From positions 6,138,001 through 6,202,000 of the forward strand of contig NZ_CP109427.1 in the NCBI RefSeq assembly GCF_036250695.1: DNA of 64,000 nt, given 5' to 3'. Numbering within the stretch: the stretch's first letter is position 1; every line of letters begins with the position of its first letter. The notes below the pieces were generated by a model, which was given only the letters and a program-made list of their open reading frames with translations, searched no databases and was not told the origin of the DNA. The position numbers and the translations under genes are program-made. This document shows, piece after piece, positions 32,374 to 42,240 of this stretch. The stretch is from Streptomyces sp. NBC_01497 (GTDB lineage Bacteria > Actinomycetota > Actinomycetes > Streptomycetales > Streptomycetaceae).

Positions 32374-34308
32374 TCACAGGCCGTCGGTCTTGATCGTGAT
32401 CGTGCTGCCCTCGGGCGCCTTGTCGCCGCCGTCCACGGACTGCTCCGTGATCGTGTCGTCGATGAACGGGAAGCTGTGCTTCACCTTCACCGTGAACCCG
32501 GCGTCCTCCAGCCGCGTCCGCGCGTCGTCGGCGGACCGGCCCGTGACGTCGGGCACCGCGACCATCTTCGGGCCCTTCGACACGGTCAGGGTGACCGTGT
32601 CGCCCTTGGCCAGCTGCCCGCCCTCGCCCGGTGACTGACGGGCCACCGTGCCCGCGTCCTCGTCGGACTGCACGCGCTGCGGTGTGACCTTCGCCTTCAG
32701 GCCCGCGTCGTCGAGGTCGGACGTCGCGTCGTCGACGTCCTCGCCCGTCACGTCGGGCACGTCGACGGCGCTGCCCTTGCTCACCGTGAGCGCGACCGCC
32801 TTGTCGGGGCGCACCCGCTCGCCCGCGCCCGGGTCCGAGGAGATGACGGCGCCCCGGTCGGTGCCGTCGTCGAAGGCCGAGGTGACCAGCCCCGCCGACA
32901 GGCCCGCCTTGGTGAGTGCCGCCTTGGCGTCGGCCAGCGGCAGGCCGGCGAGGCCGGGAACCTGCACGATCTTGGGGCCGCGCGAGATGGTCAGCGTCAC
33001 CGGGCCGTCGCCCCGGATCTTGGTCTCGGGGGCCGGATCGCTCCGCATGACCGTGCCCCGGTTGAAGGCGTCGCTGTAGCCGTGGTCGAAGCGTGCGTCC
33101 AGGCCCGCGTCGGAGAGGCGCTTCTTCGCCGCCTGCTCGCTCTGCCCGAGCAGCGGCGGTACCCGCGTGAACTGGCCCGAGTTGATGTACCAGACCCCCG
33201 CGCCGACGAGCACCACGACGAGCGCGGTCACCACGGCGACGACGCCGCGACGCCGGCGTGGGCCCCGGCCGCCGTGGCGTGCCGGGGGACCCGCCGCGGC
33301 CGGCGGTGCGGGCGGCAGGTCGAGGCGGCTGGTCCTCGCGACCCGGCCGGTGTCCGCGCCGGCGGGGGCCGTGCGCGGGATCACGCTCGTACGGTTCTCA
33401 GAGCCGGACGCACCGCTCACGGTGCGCGCGGCGGGTGGCACGGCGTCCAGTTGGGCGTCGCTGAGGGCCGCCCGTGCGGCGCGTACGAGCGCGAGCAGCG
33501 CCACCGCGTCGCCCGGCCGGACCCGGGGGTCGCGCGCGGTCGCCGCGGCCACGAGCGCGTCGAGTTCGCGGGCGAGGCCCGGCACGGCCGCGGACGGCCG
33601 CGGGACGTCCTCGTTCAGGTGCTGGTAGAGGACCTGCGCGGGAGTCTCGCCGCCGTGCGGCTTGCGGCCGGTCAGCATCTCGTAGAGCACGACGCCGCAC
33701 GCGTACACGTCGACGCCGGCCCCCGCGCCCGCGGCGGCGTCCTCCAGCTGCTCGGGTGCGAGGTACGACACCGTGCCGAGCACGGCGCCGGTGGTGGTCG
33801 TGACGTCGCCGACCGTACGGACGAGACCGAAGTCGGCGACCTTGACCCGCCCGTCGTCCCCTATCAGGACGTTCTCCGGCTTCATGTCCCGGTGCACGAA
33901 CCCGGCGCGGTGCGCCGCGCCGAGCGCGGCCAGCACCGGTTCCACGATGTCCAGGGCCGCCCGGGGCTGCAGTGCGCCGCGTTCGCGCAGCACGTCACGC
34001 AACGTACAGCCGGCGACGTACTCCATCGCCAGGTACACGTACGCGCCCTGGGCGCCCTGGTCGAAGACCGCGACCACATTGGGGTGCGCCAGGCCCGCGA
34101 CGGACTTGGCCTCCCGGATGAAGCGCTCCACGAAACCGGCGTCGGTGGCGAGCGAGGGATGTATCACCTTGAGCGCGAGCACCCGGTCGAGGCGGGTGTC
34201 CAGGGCCCGGTAGACCGTGGCCATCCCGCCGACCGCGATGCGCGCGTCGACGCGGTACCTGCCGTCGACCACGTGCCCGACGATCGGGTCATTGAGGGTC
34301 GTATCCAC
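32374..34308 (-). CDS. PASTA-domain Ser/Thr protein kinase (PknB/PkaF/PknL-like)
   Basis: A 644-residue membrane kinase. The Hanks domain (1-280) is intact: GGMATVY loop, Lys47 in LALKVI, HRDMKPENV with Asp141 and DFG at 159-161. A juxtamembrane linker rich in Pro, Ala and Arg leads to one helix at VVAVVTALVVVLVGAGVWYI (about 360-380). Four extracellular PASTA repeats follow, each starting with a VP-x-L/V-x-G type motif. Such kinases sense muropeptides or lipid II and adjust division and wall synthesis. By position it corresponds to SCO2110 and to mycobacterial pknL, though PknL lacks PASTA repeats. TAGACT 6 nt before GTG 34308 predicts a leaderless mRNA. Confidence 0.94.
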   Translation of the reverse strand: MDTTLNDPIVGHVVDGRYRVDARIAVGGMATVYRALDTRLDRVLALKVIHPSLATDAGFVERFIREAKSVAGLAHPNVVAVFDQGAQGAYVYLAMEYVAGCTLRDVLRERGALQPRAALDIVEPVLAALGAAHRAGFVHRDMKPENVLIGDDGRVKVADFGLVRTVGDVTTTTGAVLGTVSYLAPEQLEDAAAGAGAGVDVYACGVVLYEMLTGRKPHGGETPAQVLYQHLNEDVPRPSAAVPGLARELDALVAAATARDPRVRPGDAVALLALVRAARAALSDAQLDAVPPAARTVSGASGSENRTSVIPRTAPAGADTGRVARTSRLDLPPAPPAAAGPPARHGGRGPRRRRGVVAVVTALVVVLVGAGVWYINSGQFTRVPPLLGQSEQAAKKRLSDAGLDARFDHGYSDAFNRGTVMRSDPAPETKIRGDGPVTLTISRGPKIVQVPGLAGLPLADAKAALTKAGLSAGLVTSAFDDGTDRGAVISSDPGAGERVRPDKAVALTVSKGSAVDVPDVTGEDVDDATSDLDDAGLKAKVTPQRVQSDEDAGTVARQSPGEGGQLAKGDTVTLTVSKGPKMVAVPDVTGRSADDARTRLEDAGFTVKVKHSFPFIDDTITEQSVDGGDKAPEGSTITIKTDGL

Positions 34309-34314
34309 GCGGCG

Positions 34315-34320
34315 AGTCTA
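34315..34320 (-). promoter_or_regulatory. -10 hexamer, leaderless PASTA kinase transcript
   Basis: TAGACT on the minus strand, 6 nt before the GTG start at 34308. Confidence 0.5.
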
Positions 34321-34454
34321 CGTTCCGGCCGGGTGGAAGGCCCTGCCCGCCGGTGGGCCTGCAGCAGAGCTGTAACGCTGCGAACAGCCCGGATGCCCCG
34401 CGCCCGGGCCGCCGACGGGTGCGGTCCTGCCCCCGGAAGGGGTGCTGTCCCGCC

Positions 34455-35478
<1,024 letters not shown>

Positions 35479-35482
<4 letters not shown>

Positions 35483-36912
35483 GCGAGCAGCCCCTCTCGT
35501 ACGGACATCTCGGTCCGGTGCGTCCCCTCGGGCGACGAGCCGGCGGGACGCGGCGAACCCGTGAACCGCTCCGGTGTGAACGGCCGTGCGACCTCGGGCA
35601 GTTCGCCCGTCGTCAAGGCCTCGGCCAGCGCGTCCCCGGTCACCGGGGTCAGCAGTACGCCGTTGCGGAAGTGCCCGGTCGCCAGGTGCAACCCGGGCAG
35701 GGCGGTGGGGCCGAGCAGCGGCGCGTTGTCCGGCGAGCCCGGCCGCAGTCCGGCGCGGGTCTCGGTGAGCGGCAACTCCGTGATGCCGGGGACGAGTTCG
35801 TGGGCGTCCCGCAGCAACTCGTACACACCGCCCGCCGTGACCGTGGTGTCCCAGCCGAGCTCCTCGCTCGTCGCGCCCACCACCAGTTCGCCGTTCTCGC
35901 GCGGTACCAGGTACACGTGCCCGCCGCGCACCACCGCCCGTACCGTGCGGGAGAGGAACGGCGCGTACGCACGCGGCACGGTCAGCCGCAGTACCTGGCC
36001 CTTCACCGGCCGTACCGGCGGCAGCACCTCGTCCGGTACGCCCGCGAGCCTGCCACTCAGGCTGCCCCCGGCGAGCACGACCTGGCCGGCGCCGAGCGCC
36101 GATCCGTCCGCGAGCTCCGCGCCGGTGGCCCGGTCCCCGACGACGGTCAGCCGCCGGGCCCAGGTGCGGTGCAGTGCCACGCCCGCGCGCTCGCACGCCA
36201 CCACCAGCGCGGCGGCCAGCCTGCGTGGATCTATCTGGTGGTCGCCGTCCACGCGCAGACCGCCCCGGACGCCCGGCGCGAGCATCGGTTCGAGCCGACG
36301 GCAGTCGCGGCCGCCGAGCCATTCGGAGGTGAGGCCGCACTTCTGCTGGAACGCGTGCAGTTCGCGCAGGTGGGCGCGGTCGTCACTGTCCAGCGCCACG
36401 GCGAGCGTGCCGCAGGCCCGGTAGCCGGTGTCCCGGCCGCTCGCCTCCTCCAGCTCCGCCACGAACCGTGGATAGCGGCGCGCGGAGGCGAGGTTGAGGC
36501 CGAGCAGTGTCTCCTCGCCGTAGTGCAGTTCGGTGACGGCGGCCAGCATGCCAGCCGCGACCTGCGCGGCCCCGCCGCCCGGCTCCGGGTCGACGACGGC
36601 GGTCCGCAGGCCGCGCTGCGCGGCGCGCCACGCGGTGACGAGGCCGATGATCCCGCCGCCGATCACCAGGACGTCGTACCCGCCGGCCCCCGCGGGCGCG
36701 GAGCCCGGCGAAGCGGAGGGTGCCGCCGACCCGCCGGACGCGCCGGACACGGGAGAGACGCCGGAGGCGCCGGAGGCGGGGGAGGCGTCGGCCGCACCGG
36801 ACGTCGGGGACGCAGCAGACGTCGGGGACGCGGAGGACGCACCGGAGGCCGGGGACGCGGCGGTCGGTGTCCCGTGCGTGTCGGATGAGTTGGATATGTC
36901 AGAAGGCTGCAC
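35479..36912 (-). CDS. thiO: Glycine oxidase ThiO with low-complexity N-terminal extension
   Basis: A 477-residue flavoenzyme oxidising glycine to iminoglycine for thiazole synthesis. The FAD-binding VLVIGGGIIGLVTAW begins only at residue ~81; VDPEPGGGAAQVAAGML, RGGHVYLVPR and the C-terminal GHFRNGVLLTPVTG complete the D-amino-acid-oxidase-like fold. The first ~78 residues are almost all Ser, Ala, Gly, Pro, with repeated SPASGAS-like units, and have no counterpart in normal ThiO (about 370-400 residues). GTG 36912 is the start nearest the TPP riboswitch and follows GGGAGGGG; a start further inside would leave a long leader. Overlaps thiS. Confidence 0.9.
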
Positions 36913-36925
36913 GGTCGTCAGCCCC

Positions 36926-37010
36926 TCCCTTCGCCGGCATGACCCGGATCAGGTTCGTACGGTCGGAGGCCGCCCAGCCTCCCTCTCAGCCCGGTCCGTC
37001 CGGGCTCCCG
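36926..37010 (-). promoter_or_regulatory. TPP riboswitch (THI element) upstream of thiO
   Basis: Read on the minus strand, the element starts GGGAGCCCG, then has CTGAGA (36984-36989), ACCTGATC (36947-36954), and ends with the conserved CCGGCGAAGGGA. These are the universal TPP aptamer blocks in the right order and spacing. The 3' end runs straight into the AGGGAGGGG ribosome-binding site of thiO, so control is likely at translation initiation: TPP binding would hide the site and shut down thiO-thiS-thiG. Confidence 0.95.
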
Positions 37011-37078
37011 CGAGGTTTCCCGGGCAAGCCTAGACCCTGTCATGCCGTCCTGTAACACGGCCCGGGGCGGTGGGGATC

Positions 37079-37084
37079 TATGGT
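37079..37084 (+). promoter_or_regulatory. -10 hexamer, leaderless FAD-reductase transcript
   Basis: TATGGT is 6 nt before the GTG at 37091. Confidence 0.5.
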
Positions 37085-37090
37085 GATCGC

Positions 37091-38293
37091 GTGAGCGAGG
37101 ATCAGAGAGTCGTGATCGTCGGTGCGGGCATGGCCGGTGTGCGGACCGCGGTGGCGCTGCGCGAGAGCGGCCACGCGGGGCCCGTCGTCGTCGTGGGCGC
37201 GGAACGGCATCCCCCCTACGACCGGCCTCCGCTGTCCAAGGCCCTGCTCCTGGGCCAGGCCGAGAGCTCCGCCTTCGACATCGACTTCGCCGCACTCGAC
37301 GTGCAACTGCGGCTGGGCCTCGCCGCGACCCGGCTGCGGCCGGACGAGCGCGAGATCGACACGGCCGAAGGGCCCATCGCCTACGACGCGCTGGTCCTCG
37401 CCTGCGGCGCGCGACCACTGACCCTGCCCGGTACGGAGGGCCTGCCCGGCGTGCACGTCCTGCGCACGCTGGACGACGTGGAGCGACTGCGGCCCGTACT
37501 GGAAGCGCAGCACGAGATCGCCATCGTCGGCGCCGGCTGGATCGGCGCGGAGTTCACGACCGCGGCGCGCGCCGCGGGCTGCGCCGTCACCGTCCTGGAG
37601 GCCGCCGACCTGCCGCTCGCGGGAGCGCTCCCCGCCGAGATCACCGCGCCGATGGCCGCCTGGTACGAGGAGAGCGGCGCCACGCTCCTCACGGGCACGC
37701 GCGTCGAACACGTCGAAGAGGGCGCGGTCGTCCTCACGGACGGCCGGCGGATCGCGGCGGGCGCCGTCCTCGTCGGTATCGGTGCCCGGCCCGCGACATC
37801 CTGGCTGGCCGGCTCGGGCGTCGCACTGGACTCCGACGCGGCCGTCCGCGCCGACGCCTGGCTGCGCACCTCGCTGCCCGACGTCTACGCCGTCGGCGAC
37901 TGCGCGTCCTTCCCCTCGGCGCGCTACGGCGAGCGGCTGCTCGTGCACCACTGGGACAACGCCCTCCAGGGCCCGGTCACCGTCGCCGGCCGCATCACGG
38001 GCGCCACGCGGGAGCCGTACGATCCGGTGCCGTACTTCTGGTCCGAGCAGTTCGGGCGCTTCGTGCAGTACGCGGGCCATCACACGGGCGCCGACCGGCT
38101 CGTCGCGCGCGGCGACCGCGCCGGCGCGGCCTGGTCCGCCGTGTGGCTGCGGGACGGGGTCCTCGTCGCGCTCCTCGCCGTCGGCAGGCCCCGCGACCTG
38201 GCGCAGGGCCGCAAACTGATCGAGTCGGGCGCCCGGCTCGACCCGGAGCGGGCCGCCGATCCGGCCGTACCACTGAGGAAATCGGTGCTCTGA
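37091..38293 (+). CDS. FAD-dependent NAD(P)H oxidoreductase (ferredoxin/rubredoxin reductase-like)
   Basis: A 400-residue two-dinucleotide-domain flavoprotein. VVIVGAGMAGVRTAVAL binds FAD, RPPLSKALL is the family block, IAIVGAGWIGAEFTTAA binds NAD(P)H, and DVYAVGDCASF closes the second FAD motif. A C-terminal reductase domain follows (VPYFWSEQFG). It likely passes electrons from NAD(P)H to a ferredoxin or rubredoxin for a P450 or dioxygenase; no partner is adjacent. The start GTG 37091 is fixed by the leaderless promoter pattern. Divergent from the thi operon. Confidence 0.9.
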   Translation: MSEDQRVVIVGAGMAGVRTAVALRESGHAGPVVVVGAERHPPYDRPPLSKALLLGQAESSAFDIDFAALDVQLRLGLAATRLRPDEREIDTAEGPIAYDALVLACGARPLTLPGTEGLPGVHVLRTLDDVERLRPVLEAQHEIAIVGAGWIGAEFTTAARAAGCAVTVLEAADLPLAGALPAEITAPMAAWYEESGATLLTGTRVEHVEEGAVVLTDGRRIAAGAVLVGIGARPATSWLAGSGVALDSDAAVRADAWLRTSLPDVYAVGDCASFPSARYGERLLVHHWDNALQGPVTVAGRITGATREPYDPVPYFWSEQFGRFVQYAGHHTGADRLVARGDRAGAAWSAVWLRDGVLVALLAVGRPRDLAQGRKLIESGARLDPERAADPAVPLRKSVL

Positions 38294-38339
38294 ACGTCCT
38301 CTGAACGTCCTCGGAACGTCTTTCGGGCATCCTCCGGCC

Positions 38340-38364
38340 ATCCTCCTGGGGGCGCCAGGAGGAT
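38340..38364 (+). terminator. Terminator hairpin after the FAD reductase
   Basis: ATCCTCCTGG (38340-38349) and CCAGGAGGAT (38355-38364) form a perfect 10-bp stem with a 5-nt loop, 46 bp past the stop. It is preceded by three copies of an 11-bp GAACGTCCTC-like repeat (38291-38323). Confidence 0.6.
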
Positions 38365-38504
38365 CCTCCGAGCATCCCCCGAAGGCCCCACGAGCGGACT
38401 TCCCAGGTTTTTTCCGCGGTGCGGCACGGCATGCCGATCCCCTTGCGGCCTGCCCTGCCATGGGTCGCAGGGGTGGGCGCATGCCCCGCCCGGACCGCCA
38501 CGAC

Positions 38505-38510
38505 TACCGT
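38505..38510 (+). promoter_or_regulatory. -10 hexamer before the Rv2175c-type gene
   Basis: TACCGT, 30 bp before the GTG at 38541. Confidence 0.4.
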
Positions 38511-38540
38511 CTGTCAGTCCGGGATGGCAGGCTTGTCCTC

Positions 38541-38906
38541 GTGACCGAGATTGACGCAAAGATCGATGCTCTCGTCCCCGAGTGGCTCCACCTCCCCGAC
38601 ATCGCGGAGAAGCTGGATGTCGAGGTGACGCGCGTTCGCCAGCTGGTGAAGGAAGGCCAGCTGATCGCCGTACGGCGCGGTGAGAACCGGACACTCCAGG
38701 TACCCGCCTCCTTCATCGACGGCGACAAGGTCGTCAAGGGCCTCGTCGGTTTGCTGACGCTCCTGAAGGACGACGGCTTCTCCGACGCGGAGATGCTGGA
38801 GTGGCTGTTCACGCCCGATCCGACCCTGCCGGGCACGCCCGCGCAGGCGCTGAGCGAGAACCGCGGCACGGAGGTGAAGCGCCGGGCGCAGGCGCTCGCC
38901 CTCTGA
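38541..38906 (+). CDS. Rv2175c-family winged helix DNA-binding protein
   Basis: A 121-residue single-domain protein. WLHLPDIAEKLDVEVTRVRQL (in parts WLHLPDIAEKL and VTRVRQLVKEGQ) is a helix-turn-helix, RRGENRTLQVPASFI the wing, and KGLVGLLTLLKDDGFSDAEM the C-terminal helix pair. In M. tuberculosis Rv2175c binds DNA weakly and is phosphorylated near its N-terminus by the neighbouring kinase PknL; here a PASTA kinase lies 4 kb upstream. Start GTG 38541 gives TEIDAKIDALV, matching the family. The last codons lie in a 27-bp tandem duplication that continues into the 3' flank. Confidence 0.88.
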   Translation: MTEIDAKIDALVPEWLHLPDIAEKLDVEVTRVRQLVKEGQLIAVRRGENRTLQVPASFIDGDKVVKGLVGLLTLLKDDGFSDAEMLEWLFTPDPTLPGTPAQALSENRGTEVKRRAQALAL

Positions 38907-38943
38907 CGCCGGGCGCAGGCGCTCGCCCTCTGGCGCCGGGCGG
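38881..38943 (+). repeat. 27-bp tandem duplication over the 3' end of the Rv2175c-type gene
   Basis: A 27-bp unit starting CGCCGGGCGCAGGCGCTCGC appears at 38881 and 38908 with one base difference, and a third partial copy begins at 38935. The first copy encodes the last eight residues and stop; the second lies after the stop. Confidence 0.85.
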
Positions 38944-39023
38944 TCGAGGCCGCCCGGCGTGAGCCGACAGAACACGACAGACGACACCACCGCCCCGGGC
39001 GGTACCAGTGGGGGGATCACCCG

Positions 39024-39701
39024 ATGTCCACGGCCCGCGCGGCGCTCGCCGACGCCCGTATCTACCTGTGCACGGACGCCCGCAGGCGTCAGGGTGATCT
39101 CCCCGCCTTCCTCGACGCGGTCCTCGCGTCGGGGGTCGACATCGTCCAGCTGCGGGACAAGACACTGGAGGCCGCGGAGGAACTCGACCACCTCCGGGTC
39201 TTCGCCGACGCCTGCCGCAGGCACGGCAAGCTGCTCGCGGTCAACGACCGCGCGGACATCGCCCACGCGATCGGCGCGGACGTGCTGCACCTCGGGCAGG
39301 GAGACCTCCCGGTGCCCGCCGCCCGCGCCATCCTCGGCGACGGGCCGCTGATCGGCCGCTCCACCCACGCGGAGGCCGAGGCGGACGCGGCGGCCACCCA
39401 GCCGGGCGTCGACTACTTCTGCACGGGCCCCTGCTGGCCGACCCCCACCAAGCCGGGGCGGCACGCGCCGGGGCTCGGCCTCGTGCGGCACACGGCGCGC
39501 AGTACCGAGGCCCTCGGCGTCGACCGCCCCTGGTTCGCCATCGGCGGGATCGACGAGGGCAACCTCGACCAGGTGCTGGACGCCGGGGCGAGAAGGATCG
39601 TCGTCGTACGGGCCATCACGGAGGCCGACGACCCCGCCGCCGCGAGCGCGGCGCTCGCGGCCCGGGTCAGGGAGCGCGCGACGGCGGCCGCGGGCCACTG
39701 A
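39024..39701 (+). CDS. thiE: Thiamine phosphate synthase
   Basis: A 225-residue TIM-barrel enzyme joining HMP-PP and thiazole phosphate to thiamine phosphate. [51 protein letters not shown] and [11 protein letters not shown] are the family blocks binding the two substrates and Mg. One difference from many ThiE proteins is the loop [21 protein letters not shown], where most have G-P-V/I-F-x-T-x-T-K. GGGGGGA precedes the ATG. No TPP riboswitch is seen in its own 117-bp upstream spacer. Confidence 0.94.
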   Translation: MSTARAALADARIYLCTDARRRQGDLPAFLDAVLASGVDIVQLRDKTLEAAEELDHLRVFADACRRHGKLLAVNDRADIAHAIGADVLHLGQGDLPVPAARAILGDGPLIGRSTHAEAEADAAATQPGVDYFCTGPCWPTPTKPGRHAPGLGLVRHTARSTEALGVDRPWFAIGGIDEGNLDQVLDAGARRIVVVRAITEADDPAAASAALAARVRERATAAAGH

Positions 39702-39913
39702 GCGCGGGCTGTGCGCCGGACCAGGCCGCTCGCCGCGACGGGCGGCCTGGTCCGAGGCGGCGACCGGTCCGGGGTCCGCCCTCGGTGCGGCGAACTCGCA
39801 CCCCCGGGTGCCCGGCTCAAGGAGCCGCGGCGCGGCGGACTCCAGCGGACTCCCGCCCCTCGGTGGGTACAGGTCCGGGGCCCTACGGTGTGACGGCGCC
39901 CGCCGCAAGTCGA

Positions 39914-39919
39914 TAACCT
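39914..39919 (+). promoter_or_regulatory. -10 hexamer, leaderless metF transcript
   Basis: TAACCT, 6 nt before the ATG at 39926. Confidence 0.55.
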
Positions 39920-39925
39920 GCTCGT

Positions 39926-40843
39926 ATGGCCCTCGGTACCCCGTCCACCTGGACTCCGCGTGCGCGCACCGTAGGAGATGTCCTCGCCGACGGTGAGACC
40001 AGCTTCTCCTTCGAGTTCTGGGCGCCCAGAACCGAGAAGGGCGAGCGCAACCTCTGGAACGCCCTGCGCCGCATCGAGGCCGTCGCCCCGAGCTTCGTCT
40101 CCGTCACCTACGGAGCTGGTGGTTCCACCCGCAGCGGCACCGTCAAGGCCACCGAGCAGATCGCCGCCGACACGACCCTCACCCCTGTCGCGCACCTCAC
40201 GGCCGTCGGCCAGTCCGTCGCGGAACTGCGCCACATGGTCGGCCGGTACGCGGCGGTCGGCATCCGCAACATCCTCGCTGTACGCGGCGACCCGCCCGGC
40301 GACCCGATGGGGGAGTGGGTCAGGCACCCCGAGGGCGTCGAGTACGCCATCGAACTGGTCCGGCTGATCAAGGAGTCCGGAGACTTCTGCGTCGGGGTGG
40401 CCGCCTTCCCCGAGATGCATCCCCGCTCACCCGACTGGGACAGCGACATCCGGCACTTCGTCGCCAAGTGCCGTGCGGGCGCCGACTATGCGATCACCCA
40501 GATGTTCTTCCGGCCCGAGGACTACCTCCGGCTGCGGGACCGTGCCGCCGCGGCGGGCTGCGAGACGCCGATCATCCCGGAGATCATGCCCGTCACCAGC
40601 GTGAAGCAGTTGGAGCGGCTGCCATCGCTCAGTACGGCGCTCGTCCCCGACGCGTTGAAAGCGCGGATCCTCGCGGTCGCGGAGGATCCAGCGGCTGTAC
40701 GCTCCATTGGCATCGAGTTCGCCACGGAGTTCTGTGCGCGGCTCCTGGCCGAGGGAGTGCCGGGGCTGCACTTCATCACGCTGAACAACTCCACTGCGAC
40801 ACTTGAGATCTACGAGAATCTCGGACTGCACAGACATTCCTGA
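39926..40843 (+). CDS. metF: 5,10-methylenetetrahydrofolate reductase
   Basis: A 305-residue FAD-dependent TIM-barrel enzyme reducing methylene-THF to methyl-THF for methionine synthesis. [17 protein letters not shown] contains the catalytic Glu, [13 protein letters not shown] and [11 protein letters not shown] the FAD/folate site, [14 protein letters not shown] the conserved loop, and [17 protein letters not shown] the folate Gln. Length is normal for the short bacterial form. No Shine-Dalgarno is present; the promoter hexamer predicts a leaderless mRNA. The following membrane protein starts 48 bp after the stop and could be co-transcribed. Confidence 0.95.
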   Translation: MALGTPSTWTPRARTVGDVLADGETSFSFEFWAPRTEKGERNLWNALRRIEAVAPSFVSVTYGAGGSTRSGTVKATEQIAADTTLTPVAHLTAVGQSVAELRHMVGRYAAVGIRNILAVRGDPPGDPMGEWVRHPEGVEYAIELVRLIKESGDFCVGVAAFPEMHPRSPDWDSDIRHFVAKCRAGADYAITQMFFRPEDYLRLRDRAAAAGCETPIIPEIMPVTSVKQLERLPSLSTALVPDALKARILAVAEDPAAVRSIGIEFATEFCARLLAEGVPGLHFITLNNSTATLEIYENLGLHRHS

Positions 40844-40891
40844 GCGGCGCCGCACACCACCCGGGGCGGTGGCCGCACGAGAGGGGCGTAC

Positions 40892-42091
40892 ATGGGCTAT
40901 ACGGTCCTCTACATCGCGTTCGGCTTTGTCGCGCTGTGGCTCCTCGGCGAGGTGCTGCTCCAGTACAAGGCGCGGCTGCGCTGGCGTGCGCTCGCCTTCG
41001 TGGGGTTCGTGACGGTGGTCGTCGGCGTCGTCCTGCCGTCGATCGTCGTGATCGTGCTGGGCGCGATCGCCTTCGCCGTCGGGCAGACGTACGTGACCAT
41101 GTCGTTCCGCAAGGGTTATTCGACGGGCTGGGCCGTCGGCGGGCGGCCGGGCGCCAGCCGACGTCGCAGAGACGCGGCGCGCGGCGCGCGCGGCGACGAG
41201 GACGCGGAGGGCGCTCCGCACCCGCAGGTCTCCGACGTGGCGCTTCAGGCGCCCGAGGAACAGACGATGGTGTCGGCGGCCGCGCCCCAGGACCTCCCGC
41301 CGGAGGCCGGCGGGGGGAACCCGGCCGAGGCGGCCCAGGTCTACGCCCCGCAGCCGATGCCGGACGACACCGGCCAGCTGTACGGCGTGTACGACGACAC
41401 GACGAGCGGCACGGGCCAGGGCGGCCTCGGCGCCGCGGCGTTCGCGGCCGAGGGCCAGGGCGGCCACACCGAGTACGCCCCGGCGGGGTATGACACCTAC
41501 GGCGGTTACGAGCAGCCCACGGGACACGACGCGTACGGCACGTACACCGGTTACGAGACGTACGGCGATCAGGCGGACCAGGCTGCCTACGCACAGCAGC
41601 AGCAATACGGGTACGGCTACGAGGACCAGCCCGGCCAGGGCGCTCAGGCGGGCCAGAACACCCCGACGGGGCAGGACGATTACGCCGCGTACGGCGCGGA
41701 CGGCGCCGCCGGGCAGCAGCAACAGCAGCAGTCCGACTACCAGCAGCCCGAGTACGGGCAGGCCGAGTACGCGCAGGCCGACTACCAGCAGGCCGACTAC
41801 GCCCAGTCCGACTACCAGCAGCCCGCGTACCAGCAGCAGTACAACGGCTACGACCCGTCCTACGCCCCGTACGAGGCGCCCGGCGAGCAGCAGCGGTACC
41901 AGGACCCGTACGCCACGGACACCCCGCCCGGCGGTGTCTGGGTCCCGCAGCAGCGTGACAACGCGTCGGGGCAGCAAGCACCCCAGTCCACCTACGAACC
42001 CTCGTACGGCTACGACCCCCAGCAGCAGCAGCAGCAGCAACAGCAACAGCACGAGCCGGAGCGTGAAGCGGGCGGCCCCTACCGCTACTGA
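40892..42091 (+). CDS. Two-helix membrane protein with long Gln/Tyr/Gly-rich (prion-like) tail
   Basis: A 399-residue protein. Two N-terminal hydrophobic helices (about 3-22 and 34-65, for example FVTVVVGVVLPSIVVIVLGA) are followed by a basic segment (RRRRDAARGARG). The remaining ~300 residues are disordered-looking and extremely rich in Gln, Tyr, Gly, Ala and Asp, with repeated motifs such as SDYQQP, QADYQQ and TYxGYE and ten Gln in a row near the end (42020-42049). No enzymatic motif is seen. The composition resembles condensate-forming prion-like domains. It lies between metF and an unrelated convergent gene, inside the block linked to division genes; function unknown. Confidence 0.82.
   Translation: MGYTVLYIAFGFVALWLLGEVLLQYKARLRWRALAFVGFVTVVVGVVLPSIVVIVLGAIAFAVGQTYVTMSFRKGYSTGWAVGGRPGASRRRRDAARGARGDEDAEGAPHPQVSDVALQAPEEQTMVSAAAPQDLPPEAGGGNPAEAAQVYAPQPMPDDTGQLYGVYDDTTSGTGQGGLGAAAFAAEGQGGHTEYAPAGYDTYGGYEQPTGHDAYGTYTGYETYGDQADQAAYAQQQQYGYGYEDQPGQGAQAGQNTPTGQDDYAAYGADGAAGQQQQQQSDYQQPEYGQAEYAQADYQQADYAQSDYQQPAYQQQYNGYDPSYAPYEAPGEQQRYQDPYATDTPPGGVWVPQQRDNASGQQAPQSTYEPSYGYDPQQQQQQQQQQHEPEREAGGPYRY
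42020..42049 (+). repeat. (CAG/CAA)10 poly-Gln tract
   Basis: Ten consecutive Gln codons, eight CAG and two CAA, close to the 3' end of the Gln/Tyr-rich gene. Trinucleotide runs like this can change length by slippage. Confidence 0.9.
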
Positions 42092-42240
42092 CCGCCGCCC
42101 GGCGTGCTCCCGGTCCCCAGCGGACCTCGGGGCAGTCCGGTCGCGACAACGCCCGTTGCGCCGGGCCGCCCTCGGGGTCGCGGCGGCGCGCACCCGCAGG
42201 CGCTCCCTGCCGTGAACGGCTCACCCACGGGCGGTGCCCG

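Noticed and set aside
37070..37090. Upstream start for the FAD reductase
   Set aside because: The -10 hexamer lies inside this stretch, so the codons before GTG 37091 are not transcribed.
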